Below, one piece after another: positions 27,271-35,612 of a DNA stretch of 64,000 bases (positions are counted from its first letter, which is position 1; each line of letters begins with the position of its first letter). The stretch is from contig NZ_JANUQM010000002.1 of assembly GCF_030386795.1 (NCBI RefSeq), forward strand, positions 1-64,000, in the 5' to 3' direction. A model generated the notes under the pieces. The model saw only the letters and a list, made by a program, of their open reading frames with translations. It was not told where the DNA came from and searched no databases. This DNA is from Streptomyces sp. S.PNR 29 (GTDB lineage: Bacteria > Actinomycetota > Actinomycetes > Streptomycetales > Streptomycetaceae). Position numbers and translations under genes: made by a program.

Positions 27271-27351
27271 GGGGCCCTGCAGCGGCACGGCCACCGCGTC
27301 GAACGTCGTCTCCTGTCCCGCTTCAGGTGATGGGCGCCAGGAATTCGACAG

Positions 27352-27379
27352 CCACAGTGGTCAAAATTGACTACTGTGG
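27352..27379. promoter_or_regulatory. 28-bp operator-like palindrome before VOC gene
   Basis: Arms of 13 bp, CCACAGTGGTCAA (27352-27364) and TTGACTACTGTGG (27367-27379), with one mismatch and a 2-bp centre. It ends five bases before the ATG at 27385. Probably a repressor site, although no regulator gene is adjacent. Confidence 0.6.
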
Positions 27380-27384
27380 GCGGC

Positions 27385-28086
27385 ATGGCCGAGAAGACGA
27401 TAACGATCCTGCCGTGCCGGACCCTCCAGCCCGTGCTCGACTTCTACACCGCTCTCGGATTCGAGGTGACGTTCCGGCAGCGGAGCCCCAACCCGTACGC
27501 GGTCGTCGAGCGCGGCGGCATCCACCTCCAGTTCTTCGGGCTGAAGCAGTACGAGCCGGCGCACTCGATCAGTACCTGCTACGTCATCACCGATGACGTC
27601 GACGGGCTGTACCAGGAGTTCCGGGCCGGTCTCAAGGCGGCGTACGGGAAGATCCCGACCCGCGGACTGCCGCGTATCGGGCCGCTGAAGGACATGTCCT
27701 ACGGCATGCGGCAGTTCCTCATGACGGATCCGGGCGGCAACTGCATCCGCGTGGGCCGGCCGACGAGCGATGACATGCACCACCGCCCCGCCCCCGAGGA
27801 GACCTTCGCGCGGGCCCTGCATCACGCGTCCCTCCTCGCGGACTCGAAGGAGGACCCGGCAGGCGCGGCGAAGATCGTCGACCGTGCGCTGGGCCTCGAC
27901 GAGGAGAGGCCGACGCCCGTGCAGCTGCTCCAGCTCCTGGTGCTGCGCGCGGATGTCGCGGGGCGGCTCGGGGACGAGGAGACGAAGGCGTCCGCGCTCA
28001 CCCGGGCCGCGGAGATCCACCTCACCGCCGAGGAACGCAACGCGGCCGGGGACGCCCTCAGGCGCCTGGAGGACTTGCGGGCCTAG
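27385..28086 (+). CDS. VOC protein with C-terminal helical (TPR-like) extension
   Basis: 233 residues. Residues 1-125 form a bleomycin-resistance/glyoxalase module (TITILPCRTLQPVLDFYTAL, IHLQFFGLKQY, MTDPGGNCIRVGRP). Residues 135-233 are predicted helices with a TPR-like pattern (EETFARALHHASLLADSKED and LLQLLVLRADVAGRLGDEE), not found in ordinary VOC resistance proteins. Start at ATG 27385 right after a 28-bp palindrome. The TAG stop is part of a CTAG that flanks the mobile element downstream. May bind or modify a small molecule; no substrate can be assigned. Confidence 0.82.
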   Translation: MAEKTITILPCRTLQPVLDFYTALGFEVTFRQRSPNPYAVVERGGIHLQFFGLKQYEPAHSISTCYVITDDVDGLYQEFRAGLKAAYGKIPTRGLPRIGPLKDMSYGMRQFLMTDPGGNCIRVGRPTSDDMHHRPAPEETFARALHHASLLADSKEDPAGAAKIVDRALGLDEERPTPVQLLQLLVLRADVAGRLGDEETKASALTRAAEIHLTAEERNAAGDALRRLEDLRA

Positions 28087-28170
28087 GCACCACTGTCGTG
28101 TGGATCAGGCCGGCCGTGAGGTGCGGTGCGGTGCAGCCGAGCGACGCCGGGATGATCCGAACGACAGTGC
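28087..28170. mobile_element. 84-bp MITE-like element, copy 1
   Basis: Flanked on both sides by CTAG (28083-28086 and 28171-28174). Imperfect inverted ends: the right end reads inward GCACTGTCGTTCGGATCA and the left end matches it except for a 3-bp insertion and two changes. The interior is nearly identical to the element at 36396-36477 (shared GGCCGGCCGTGAGGTGCGGT). No coding capacity. The flanking CTAG copies provide the TAG stops of both convergent neighbours. Confidence 0.75.
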
Positions 28171-28998
28171 CTAGTACACGACGGACACGATCCGGCACGC
28201 GGCTTCGGCGAGCCGGTGGTCGCCGTGGAGGTCGGCGAGGGGGAGGGCGGTGGCCGGGGTGATGCCGCGTGTGCACAGCCGCCAGGCGGTCTCCGTGTCC
28301 AGCCGCACGGTGGCCGCCGGCCGGCCTTCGGGCGGTTCGGCCAGGGACCAGCGGTCCGAACCGGCGGTCACCGTCCAGGTGCCGCCTCCCGGGCCGACGA
28401 CCGTCAGCGCGACCTGGGTGCCGGCGGGTGCCGCCGTGTCGCGCAGGGTGTGCGGCAGGGCTCGCATGAAGGTGTCCAGGACCAGGGACAGGGCACGCGG
28501 TTCGAGGTCCGTGGCCCGGCCGACGGCGTGGCGGATCTGCTGGCGGTGGGTCCAGTACTCGGTCAACTCCCGTGCGCTGTCCAGCCACATCGGTGACGGA
28601 TCGACCCCGGCCCAGGACACGCCCAGGGACGGCGCGTCGAGGTCCACGTTCTCGAAGTGGTGCACCAGCTCGGCCCCGGCCCGCTCCAGGGCGTCGACGA
28701 GCGCGCCGGGGGCGACGTCTCGGTGGAGGTCCACCCATTCCTGGTTGGCACGGTGGATGAACGCCTCCAGCGTCTCTCCCGGAGCGAACACGGGCGGCGG
28801 CTCACGGCGGCCGAGGCGTGCGAGGTGATCGCCGAGGACATGAGCGGCGACATCGTGCACGGTCCAGCCCGGCACCGCCGCCCTGCCCCACTCCCCGGGC
28901 TTCAGGCCACGCAGCAACCCGAGCAGCGCGTCCAGTTCCTGCCGGAACAGGGGGCGGGCGTCGATGGGGTCGCCGAGCCAGGAAAGATCGGTAGCCAT
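28171..28998 (-). CDS. Mycothiol-dependent maleylpyruvate-isomerase family protein
   Basis: 275 residues of the TIGR03083/DinB-like four-helix-bundle type. The N-terminal part shows the conserved VPGWTVHDVAAHVLGDHLARLG with the metal-binding histidine; further histidines (ELTEYWTHRQQIRHAVG) near residue 150 complete the usual set. The C-terminal part (VALTVVGPGGGTWTVTAG...) is an SCP2-like sandwich. Family members use mycothiol, the actinobacterial thiol, or have unknown small-molecule roles. Its TAG stop lies in the CTAG next to the MITE-like element. Divergent from the excalibur protein. Confidence 0.85.
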   Translation of the reverse strand: MATDLSWLGDPIDARPLFRQELDALLGLLRGLKPGEWGRAAVPGWTVHDVAAHVLGDHLARLGRREPPPVFAPGETLEAFIHRANQEWVDLHRDVAPGALVDALERAGAELVHHFENVDLDAPSLGVSWAGVDPSPMWLDSARELTEYWTHRQQIRHAVGRATDLEPRALSLVLDTFMRALPHTLRDTAAPAGTQVALTVVGPGGGTWTVTAGSDRWSLAEPPEGRPAATVRLDTETAWRLCTRGITPATALPLADLHGDHRLAEAACRIVSVVY

Positions 28999-29057
28999 TG
29001 CTCAAGCCTCCCCGGACAGCGGGCGACCGTGCTCCGTCGGCGATGACGGTCTTCACA

Positions 29058-29077
29058 TGACCATCACGGAATGGTCA
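29058..29077. promoter_or_regulatory. Palindrome in divergent promoter region
   Basis: Perfect 7-6-7 inverted repeat TGACCAT...ATGGTCA in the 145-bp region between the mycothiol-type gene (minus) and the excalibur-protein gene (plus). Possible operator; the cognate regulator is unknown. Confidence 0.4.
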
Positions 29078-29143
29078 CCTTCCTGCCATCTCCGGCCGGT
29101 CGGCCTTACGGTCATCCCCTCACGCACGACCTGGGGGGACGAC

Positions 29144-29605
29144 ATGACCGATCCGTACACCGCACCGCCCGTGCCGCAGCCCATCCGCCCGGCCCCGCGG
29201 TGGGCGCGCAAGCGCTACGTGCTGCCGGCCCTCGGCCTGGCCTTCTTCCTCGGCGTCGGCGCCGGAGCCGGCGACCGGGACGGAACCAGGACGGACCCGA
29301 AGCCGCTGGCCGCCAAGCCGCGGCCGACCGTCACGGTCACCGCCACGACCACCGCGACGCCACCGGCGCAAGAGCCGGAACCGGCGCCCACGGTGACGGC
29401 CACGAAGACGGTCAAGGTCACCAGAACGATCACCGCCGCTCCCGCGGTCGGCGGCGGCTCGGGCGATGACGACGACGGGGGCGACGTCTTCTACGCCAAC
29501 TGCAGCGAGGTCCGAGCGGCCGGCGCCGCCCCCATCCGTCGTGGTGAGCCCGGATACGCCTCCCACCTGGACCGCGACAACGACGGCGTGGCCTGCGACA
29601 CCTGA
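29144..29605 (+). CDS. Membrane-anchored excalibur-domain protein
   Basis: 153 residues. A short cytoplasmic N-terminus with a Pro-rich segment, one membrane helix (YVLPALGLAFFLGVGAGAG, residues 26-45), a Thr/Val/Pro-rich extracytoplasmic stalk (repeats of TVTVTATTT and KTVKVTRT), and a C-terminal excalibur calcium-binding motif: FYANCSEVRAAGAAPI, then DRDNDGVACD with two cysteines. Such proteins are surface-exposed in Streptomyces, function unknown. Start chosen at ATG 29144 after GGGGGG; the earlier in-frame part overlaps the divergent gene. Confidence 0.85.
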   Translation: MTDPYTAPPVPQPIRPAPRWARKRYVLPALGLAFFLGVGAGAGDRDGTRTDPKPLAAKPRPTVTVTATTTATPPAQEPEPAPTVTATKTVKVTRTITAAPAVGGGSGDDDDGGDVFYANCSEVRAAGAAPIRRGEPGYASHLDRDNDGVACDT

Positions 29606-29762
29606 CGGGCGGAGGCTTCGGCACCGCCGTGTGCGCGAGCGCCGTGGGTGTGGCTGCAGGACCGGCGGGTTGCCCGCCGAGACCGTGCGCGGGGCGACGG
29701 ACGAGCGGGGGTATCGCGCGGGAGGTGGCCGCGACGGGCCGGCCCGGCTGTTCGTCCGGTGG

Positions 29763-30533
29763 TCAGGCGGTCTGGCCGCCGTCCACCACCATGTCGGTGC
29801 CCACCACCGACGCCGCGTCGTCCGACGCCAGGTAGAGCACCGCCGCCGCGACCTCCTCGACCGCGGACACCCGGCCGAGCGGGACGGTCGCCTTCATGCG
29901 TTCCGCCCGGTCGGCCTCCGCCTCGCCCGGTCGCAGCGACATGGAGGTGTCGGTCGCGCCCGGGCTGACCGCGTTGATGCGGACGCCGTCACGGATGTGG
30001 TCGCGGGCGGCGCCCCTGGTGAGCGTGGAGACAGCGGCCTTGGTGGCGGCGTACGCGGCTGCTCCGGGGTGGCGGGTGTGCATGCCGAAGGTGGAGGCGA
30101 TGTTCACGATCGCGCCGCCGGCCGGCTGGGTGCGCATCCGGCGGATCTCGGCCTGCAGGGCGAGGAAGACACCGGTGACGTTGATGGCGAGCTGCGTGTG
30201 CCAGTCCTCTTCGGGGAGATCGGCCAGCGGGCTGCCGCCGCGGAACACGCCCGCGTTGTTGACCGCCACGTCGAGCGAGCCGAAACGGTCGACGGCGGTG
30301 TCGACCAGGGCCTGCACGTCGGCGGCCCGGGAGACGTCGGCGGTGACGGCCAGCGCCTTGCCGCCCGCCTGCTCGATCAGGGCCACCGTCTCGTCGAGCG
30401 GCTCCCGGGTGCGGCCGGCCGCGACCACGTTCGCGCCCTCGGCCGCGAACGCGAGCGCGACGGCCCGTCCGATGCCGGAGCCGGCGCCGGTGACGAGGGC
30501 TGTCCTGTCGGTGAAGCGGGCGGTGGTGGTCAT
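29763..30533 (-). CDS. SDR-family oxidoreductase
   Basis: 256 residues, classical SDR length. TALVTGAGSGIGRAVALAFA binds the cofactor, AAGR suggests NADP(H), VNNAGVFRGG and the Ser (IVNIAS), Tyr and Lys (YAATKAAVSTL) form the catalytic set, and GTDMVVDGGQTA ends the protein. Start at MTTTARFTDRT, 16 bp from the GACCGATCGGTC operator; the longer frame would put the operator inside the gene. Downstream target of the TetR gene, from which it is separated by an intrinsic terminator. Substrate unknown. Confidence 0.9.
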   Translation of the reverse strand: MTTTARFTDRTALVTGAGSGIGRAVALAFAAEGANVVAAGRTREPLDETVALIEQAGGKALAVTADVSRAADVQALVDTAVDRFGSLDVAVNNAGVFRGGSPLADLPEEDWHTQLAINVTGVFLALQAEIRRMRTQPAGGAIVNIASTFGMHTRHPGAAAYAATKAAVSTLTRGAARDHIRDGVRINAVSPGATDTSMSLRPGEAEADRAERMKATVPLGRVSAVEEVAAAVLYLASDDAASVVGTDMVVDGGQTA

Positions 30534-30549
30534 GGTCTCCCCTTTTTCT

Positions 30550-30561
30550 GACCGATCGGTC
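30550..30561. promoter_or_regulatory. TetR-type operator
   Basis: Perfect palindrome GACCGATCGGTC, the classic TetR half-site arrangement, 16 bp upstream of the SDR start and directly downstream of the TetR gene and its terminator. Most likely bound by that TetR protein. Confidence 0.65.
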
Positions 30562-30580
30562 CAGTATCGTGGCACATAAA

Positions 30581-30604
30581 AACGCCCCTCGCGTGAAGGG
30601 CGTT
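30581..30604 (-). terminator. Intrinsic terminator of the TetR gene
   Basis: Stem AACGCCC/GGGCGTT with a 10-base loop starting directly at the TetR stop codon; on the minus strand it is followed by a run of T. It separates TetR transcription from the SDR gene, which must have its own promoter. Confidence 0.8.
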
Positions 30605-31189
30605 TCAGTCGAGCAGAGCCAGCGCCTGCTCCGCCGCGTCCCGCACCCGGGCCGGGTCGCCGGACGCCTTGCCGACGACCCGCAGGCCCTGCAGCAGCAC
30701 CAGCAGCATGCGGGCGAGGGTGAGCGGATCGCGGTCGCCGGGCAGTTCGCCCTGCGCCTGCGCGCGGACCAGCGCCGAGTGCAGCACGGTCTCCAGCTGG
30801 TCCCAGTTCCGCTCGACCCGCCGTGCGGCGGTCGCGTCGTGCGGGGCGAGCTCGCTCGCCGTATTGGTGACCAGGCAGCCGTTCAGGCGCAGTTGCGCGT
30901 CGGCGGCCTCGGCGGCGTAACGCCGTACGACCGCGCGGACGGCCGGCAGGGCCGGCCCCGGCTGGGACAGCTCCCGCACGATCGGCGGGAGCCCTGCCCG
31001 GTCGTAGCGCTCCAGCGCCTTCAGGTACAGCTCGTGCTTGTTGCCGAAGGTGGCGTAGATGCTGGCGCGTCCGATGCCGAGATGCTCGACGAGGTCGGAC
31101 ATCGACGTCGCCTCGTAGCCGCGCTGCCAGAACAGCTCCAGGGCTGCCTGCAGCGCGGCTTCGGGATCGAACTCCTTGGTTCTGGCCAC
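30605..31189 (-). CDS. TetR-family repressor
   Basis: 194 residues. Helix-turn-helix at residues 10-55: DPEAALQAALELFWQRGYEA then MSDLVEHLGIGRASIYATFGNKHELYLKAL. The C-terminal domain has the NGCLVTNTASELAPHD segment of the AcrR/YcdC-like actinobacterial group that senses small electrophiles or aromatics. Likely represses the downstream SDR gene and, through the same GACCGATCGGTC site, perhaps other loci. The gene ends in its own terminator. Confidence 0.9.
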   Translation of the reverse strand: MARTKEFDPEAALQAALELFWQRGYEATSMSDLVEHLGIGRASIYATFGNKHELYLKALERYDRAGLPPIVRELSQPGPALPAVRAVVRRYAAEAADAQLRLNGCLVTNTASELAPHDATAARRVERNWDQLETVLHSALVRAQAQGELPGDRDPLTLARMLLVLLQGLRVVGKASGDPARVRDAAEQALALLD

Positions 31190-31235
31190 GTGGCGCAGAC
31201 TACGTGCGTCCAGAACGACCGGTCAAGAAAACCTC

Positions 31236-31586
31236 TTACGCGGCCCGCACCTCGTACGCCGCCACCCGCACCGCCTCGTCGTCCAGGCACTGCCCGGAGA
31301 CCAGGTCGAAGCGCTGCTTCAGCAGCGGGGAGGCCACGAACGGGCGGCCCTGGTGGGTGCCGGTCAGGCCGCGGGACAGGACCGCGGCGCCGGTGAACGG
31401 GTCACGGTTGTCGATCGCGTACAGCGAGCCGTTGCGGTCCCGGAAGAGGGCCACCTGGCGGCCGTCCGGCAGCAGGGCGGCCACCCCGCGGCCCGGGAGC
31501 AGCGCGCTCAGGTCGCAGACCGGGAACCAGCCGTCCGTCAGCTGCAGTTCAACCTTCAGATCGGTCGTCTCGATAGCCAGGGTCAT
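31236..31586 (-). CDS. nirD: Nitrite reductase small subunit
   Basis: 116 residues with the Rieske-like NirD fold but no iron-sulfur ligands, as expected for NirD: GWFPVCDLSALLPGRGVAAL, VALFRDRNGSLYAIDNRDPF, and LKQRFDLVSGQCLDDEAVRV. Partner of NirB in cytoplasmic NAD(P)H-dependent reduction of nitrite to ammonium. Overlaps the end of nirB by ATGA, so the subunits are co-translated. Confidence 0.93.
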   Translation of the reverse strand: MTLAIETTDLKVELQLTDGWFPVCDLSALLPGRGVAALLPDGRQVALFRDRNGSLYAIDNRDPFTGAAVLSRGLTGTHQGRPFVASPLLKQRFDLVSGQCLDDEAVRVAAYEVRAA

Positions 31587-34192
31587 CGCTGGGCGCTTCC
31601 TTCCAGGGCGGCTTCCTTGGATTCCGTGGGCCGCATGCCGATGGTCAGCAGCGGCAGGTCGGGCTTCATCTGGTCGCGCTCGGGCACGAAGGCGACCACC
31701 GGGTCGGGGGTGTCGGGCGCGTTGACGAAGGACACGAACCGGGCGAGCTTCTCGGGGTCGTTGATGGTCTCCGCCCACTCGTCGCGGTAGTGCGCCACGT
31801 GCGCGGCCATCAGGGACTCCAGCTCCTCGCAGATGCCGAGCGAGTCGTTCACCACGACGTCCCGGACGTGGTCCAGGCCGCCGGGGATCCGCTCCAGCCA
31901 GGTGGAGGTGCGCTCCAGGCGGTCGGCGGTGCGGATGTAGAACATCAGGAACCGGTCGATGAGGCGGATCAGTTCCTCGTCGTTCAGGTCCTGTGCGAGC
32001 AGGTCCGCGTGGCGCGGGGTCGCGCCGCCGTTGCCGGCGACGTACAGGTTCCAGCCGTTGGCGGTGGCGATCACGCCGAAGTCCTTCGACTGGGCCTCCG
32101 CGCACTCGCGCTGGCAGCCGGAGACCGCCGACTTCAGCTTGTGCGGGGAACGCAGGCCCCGGTACCGCAGCTCCAGGTCGATCGCCATGCGGACGGAGTC
32201 CTGGACGCCGTACCGGCACCAGGTCTGCCCCACGCAGGACTTCACCGTGCGCAGCGACTTGCCGTACGCGTGGCCGGACTCGAAGCCGGCGTCCACCAGC
32301 CGGGCCCAGATCAGCGGCAGTTGCTCGACCCGCGCGCCGAACATGTCGATCCGCTGACCGCCGGTGATCTTCGTGTAGAGGCCGAAGTCGCGGGCGATCT
32401 CGCCGATCACGATCAGCTTCTCCGGGGCGATCTCGCCGCCGGGGATGCGGGGCACGACCGAGTACGAGCCGTTCTTCTGCAGGTTGGCCAGGAAGTGGTC
32501 GTTGGTGTCCTGCAGGGCCGCCTGCTCACCGTCCAGGACGTAGCCGCTCGCGCCGATCGTCGGGGCGAGGGAGGCGATGATCGAGCCGACCGCCGGCTTG
32601 CAGACCTCGCAGCCGTCGCCGCCGCGTGCGCCCTCGCGGCCGTAACGGTCCAGCAGGTCCTGGTAGGAGTTGATGCGCAGGGCCAGGACGATCTCGTACA
32701 GCTCCTCACGGGTCTGCGAGAAGCAGCCGCACAGGCCCTTGTCGACCTCGACGCCGCTGGCCTCCAGCTCGGCGTTGACGAGCTGACCGAGGACCTTGAC
32801 GCAGGAGCCGCAGCCGGTGCCGGCCTTGGTGCACTTCTTGACCTCGGGCACGGTGGTGCACTTGTGCTCGGTGACCGCGCCGCGGATCGTGCCCTTGGTG
32901 ACGTTGTGGCAGGAGCAGATGACCGCCTCGTCCGGCAGCGCGGACGGGCCGAGCTGGGCCGGGGCGCCGGCGCCGGCGGGCAGCACCAGGGACTCGGGGG
33001 AGATGGGCGGGACGGAGCCGGTGAGGGCGCGCAGGGTGCCGTACGCCTCCGCGTCGCCGACCAGGATGCCGCCGAGCAGCGTGCCGTCGCGGCCGATGAC
33101 CAGCTTCTTGTACAGGCCCGCGCGGGAGTCGGAGTAGACGACGTCCAGGCAGTCCTCGGTGGTGCCGTGCGCGTCACCGAAGGAGGCGACGTCCACGCCG
33201 AGCAGCTTCAGCTTGGTGGACAGGTCCGCGCCGGTGAACTGCGCCTCGTCCTCGGCGATGGTGGCCGCGGCCGTCTCGGCCTGCTCGTAACCGGGGGCGA
33301 CCAGGCCGTACACCCGGCCGTCGGCGGCCAGCGCGCACTCGCCGATCGCGAACACGTGCGGGTCGGAGACCGTGCGGCACTGCTCGTCGACCGTGATGCC
33401 GCCGCGCTCGCCGACCGCCAGGCCGCAGTCGCGGGCCAGCTGGTCACGGGGGCGGACACCGGCGGAGAACACCACCATGTCGGTGGCCAGTTCGGAGCCG
33501 TCGGACAGCTTCATGCCGGTGACGGCGCCGTCCTCGCCGACCACGATCTCCTGCGTGCCCACGCCGGTGTGCACGGTCAGGCCCATGTCCTCGATGGTGC
33601 GCAGCAGCGCCGCGCCGCCGCCCTCGTCGACCTGCACCGGCATCAGACGCGGTGCGAACTCCACGATGTGGCTGGTGAGTCCGAGACCCTTCAGCGCGCC
33701 CGCGGCCTCCAGGCCCAGCAGGCCGCCGCCGACGACGGCGCCCGTCGTGGCCTTGGTCTTCGCGTACTCCTCGATCGCGAGCAGGTCCTCGATCGTGCGG
33801 TAGACGAAACAGCCCGTCGCGTCCTTGTTCGGCACCGGCGGCACGAACGGGTACGAGCCGGTGGCCAGGACGAGGACGTCGTAGTCGACGACCAGCCCGG
33901 AGCGGGCGGTCACCTTCTTCGCCTCACGGTCGATCGTCTCCGCCGGGTCCCCGACGTACAGCTCGATGCCGTGGTCCTTGATGAACTGCATGTCCGTCAT
34001 GGACAGGTCCTCGGGCGTCTTCCCCGAGAAGTAGGAGGTGAGCTGGACGCGGTCGTAGGCCGGACGTGGCTCCTCACAGAGCACGACCACGCGGTGCGTG
34101 GCGGTCAGGCCGCGCTCGGCGAGCGCTTCGAGGAAGCGCTGGCCGACCATGCCGTGGCCGACGAGCACGATCGTGGGGGTGTCCTTGGACAT
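31583..34192 (-). CDS. nirB: Nitrite reductase large subunit
   Basis: 869 residues, the normal NirB length. N-terminal FAD/NAD(P)H part (IVLVGHGMVGQRFLEAL, VLATGSYPFVPPVPN), BFD-like [2Fe-2S] domain (ICSCHNVTKGTIRGAV, CGSCVKVLGQLV), and C-terminal siroheme/[4Fe-4S] part with VGQTWCRYG and SGCQRECAEAQSKDFGV. Reduces nitrite to ammonium using NAD(P)H. Start overlaps the upstream FAD oxidoreductase stop (TGATG). Part of a three-gene operon headed by a GlnR-like repeat; siroheme would need the chelatase encoded at 51.9 kb. Confidence 0.97.
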   Translation of the reverse strand: MSKDTPTIVLVGHGMVGQRFLEALAERGLTATHRVVVLCEEPRPAYDRVQLTSYFSGKTPEDLSMTDMQFIKDHGIELYVGDPAETIDREAKKVTARSGLVVDYDVLVLATGSYPFVPPVPNKDATGCFVYRTIEDLLAIEEYAKTKATTGAVVGGGLLGLEAAGALKGLGLTSHIVEFAPRLMPVQVDEGGGAALLRTIEDMGLTVHTGVGTQEIVVGEDGAVTGMKLSDGSELATDMVVFSAGVRPRDQLARDCGLAVGERGGITVDEQCRTVSDPHVFAIGECALAADGRVYGLVAPGYEQAETAAATIAEDEAQFTGADLSTKLKLLGVDVASFGDAHGTTEDCLDVVYSDSRAGLYKKLVIGRDGTLLGGILVGDAEAYGTLRALTGSVPPISPESLVLPAGAGAPAQLGPSALPDEAVICSCHNVTKGTIRGAVTEHKCTTVPEVKKCTKAGTGCGSCVKVLGQLVNAELEASGVEVDKGLCGCFSQTREELYEIVLALRINSYQDLLDRYGREGARGGDGCEVCKPAVGSIIASLAPTIGASGYVLDGEQAALQDTNDHFLANLQKNGSYSVVPRIPGGEIAPEKLIVIGEIARDFGLYTKITGGQRIDMFGARVEQLPLIWARLVDAGFESGHAYGKSLRTVKSCVGQTWCRYGVQDSVRMAIDLELRYRGLRSPHKLKSAVSGCQRECAEAQSKDFGVIATANGWNLYVAGNGGATPRHADLLAQDLNDEELIRLIDRFLMFYIRTADRLERTSTWLERIPGGLDHVRDVVVNDSLGICEELESLMAAHVAHYRDEWAETINDPEKLARFVSFVNAPDTPDPVVAFVPERDQMKPDLPLLTIGMRPTESKEAALEGSAQR

Positions 34193-35418
34193 CAGGAGCC
34201 TCCGTCGTTGGTGAGCAGGTGGAGCAGGGGGCCGCCGTCAGAGGGGAGCGGCTCTGCTCCCTCCCAGGCGCGCGCGAGCGCGCCGACGGTGCCGAGTTCG
34301 CCGACGAGGACCCCGCCGACCAGGCGGTCGTCGCGGACGACGACCTTGCGGTAGGTGCCACGGGTGGCGTCGGCGAGCTGGACGACGTCGTCGCCCGGCA
34401 GCGCCTCGGTCTCGCCGAACGCGGCGAGGTCGAAGGGGCTGTCGTGACCCGTGAGCGTGAGCCGGGTCAGGGAACGGGTGCCGGTGTAGCGGGCTGCCGG
34501 GCTGTCGGCGTCACCGGCGAGCAGCTCGGCCAGCGCGTCGGCCTGTTCCAGGGCCGGGGTGGCGAGCCCGTACAGCGTGCCGTTGTGCTGGGCGCAGTCC
34601 CCGATGGCGTGGATGTGCGGGTCGGAGGTGCGCAGCTCGTCGTCGACGACGATGCCCTTGCGCACGTCCAGGCCGGCGGTCTGGGCGAGCCCCACGCGCG
34701 GGTGGACGCCGCAGGCCAGGACCACCAGGTCGGCGTCGAGGGCGTACCCGTCGTGCATCTCCACCGAGCGGACCGCGCCGCCGACGCAGCGCACGTCACG
34801 TACCCGGCACTCGGTGTGCACCTCGACGCCCAGGTCCTTCAGGTGCCGCTTGACCAGCTTGGAGGCGGCCGGGTCGAGCTGCCGCTCCATCAGCCGCTCG
34901 GACTGCTGGGCGAGCACGACCTGCGCGCCGCGCACGGCCAGCGCGCGGGCCGCGGACACGCCGAGCAGTCCGCCACCGATGACGACCGCCCGCACGCCCG
35001 GCCGTACGGCCTTGGACAGGCCCAGGCAGTCGTCCATGGTGCGGAAGGCGTGCACACCCTCGGGAAGTACGTGGTCGGGGGTGAACAGGCCGCGCAGGGG
35101 CGGCAGGACGGGGTTGGAGCCGGTCGCGAGGACCAGCGTGTCGTAGGCGATCGTCGAGCCGTCGGCGCAGCTCAGGGTCCGCTCGGCGCGGTCGATGCCG
35201 GTCACCCGGGCGCGGGTCAGCTCCGCGGGCTCCGGCAGGGCGATCACGTCGGGGCTGTACCGACCGGCCAGCACCTCGGCGAGCAGGACCCGGTTGTACG
35301 GGCGGTGCTCCTCATCGCTGATCAGCGTGACGGGCGTGCCGAACTCACCGAGCCGCCGGGCGAGACGTACGCCCGCGAGGCCGGCGCCGATCACCACCAC
35401 ACGCGTATTCGAGGTCAT
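34192..35418 (-). CDS. NirB-like NAD(P)/FAD-dependent oxidoreductase
   Basis: 408 residues: a stand-alone version of the NirB N-terminal reductase domain. VVVIGAGLAGVRLARRLGEF binds FAD, VLATGSNPVLPPLRG and AVVIGGGLLGVSAARAL are the second dinucleotide region, and HAIGDCAQHNGTLYGLATPA closes the FAD site. No iron-sulfur domain follows. First gene of the nirB-nirD operon with overlapping stop/start. In assimilatory systems such proteins pass electrons to nitrate reductase; here it may serve the nitrate reductase encoded at 47.7 kb. This partner is inferred. Confidence 0.92.
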   Translation of the reverse strand: MTSNTRVVVIGAGLAGVRLARRLGEFGTPVTLISDEEHRPYNRVLLAEVLAGRYSPDVIALPEPAELTRARVTGIDRAERTLSCADGSTIAYDTLVLATGSNPVLPPLRGLFTPDHVLPEGVHAFRTMDDCLGLSKAVRPGVRAVVIGGGLLGVSAARALAVRGAQVVLAQQSERLMERQLDPAASKLVKRHLKDLGVEVHTECRVRDVRCVGGAVRSVEMHDGYALDADLVVLACGVHPRVGLAQTAGLDVRKGIVVDDELRTSDPHIHAIGDCAQHNGTLYGLATPALEQADALAELLAGDADSPAARYTGTRSLTRLTLTGHDSPFDLAAFGETEALPGDDVVQLADATRGTYRKVVVRDDRLVGGVLVGELGTVGALARAWEGAEPLPSDGGPLLHLLTNDGGS

Positions 35419-35440
35419 GCACTTGAGCGTGCGGTGCCGG

Positions 35441-35471
35441 TGTTTCCCGGCAGCATCACCTTTGTTTCCCG
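35441..35471 (-). promoter_or_regulatory. Direct repeat TGTTTCCCG x2, 22 bp apart (GlnR-like)
   Basis: Two identical copies at 35441-35449 and 35463-35471, spaced exactly two helical turns, 23 bp upstream of the nir operon start. Read on the coding strand they contain GAAAC, the half site of Streptomyces GlnR boxes. GlnR control of nirB in S. coelicolor is established; assignment of these exact bases is my inference. Confidence 0.55.
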
Positions 35472-35612
35472 AGAGGAACGCTGCCCTCAGCGAGGGTGCG
35501 GGGCGGATGTGAGGGTTCGGGACGGGCGCCGGGGGCGCGTTGTGAGGCGGGACGGCCGGGCGCCGGGTTCCGTGCAGGCGGCATCGTCTACGACCGGGAT
35601 ACAGTCGCGATC

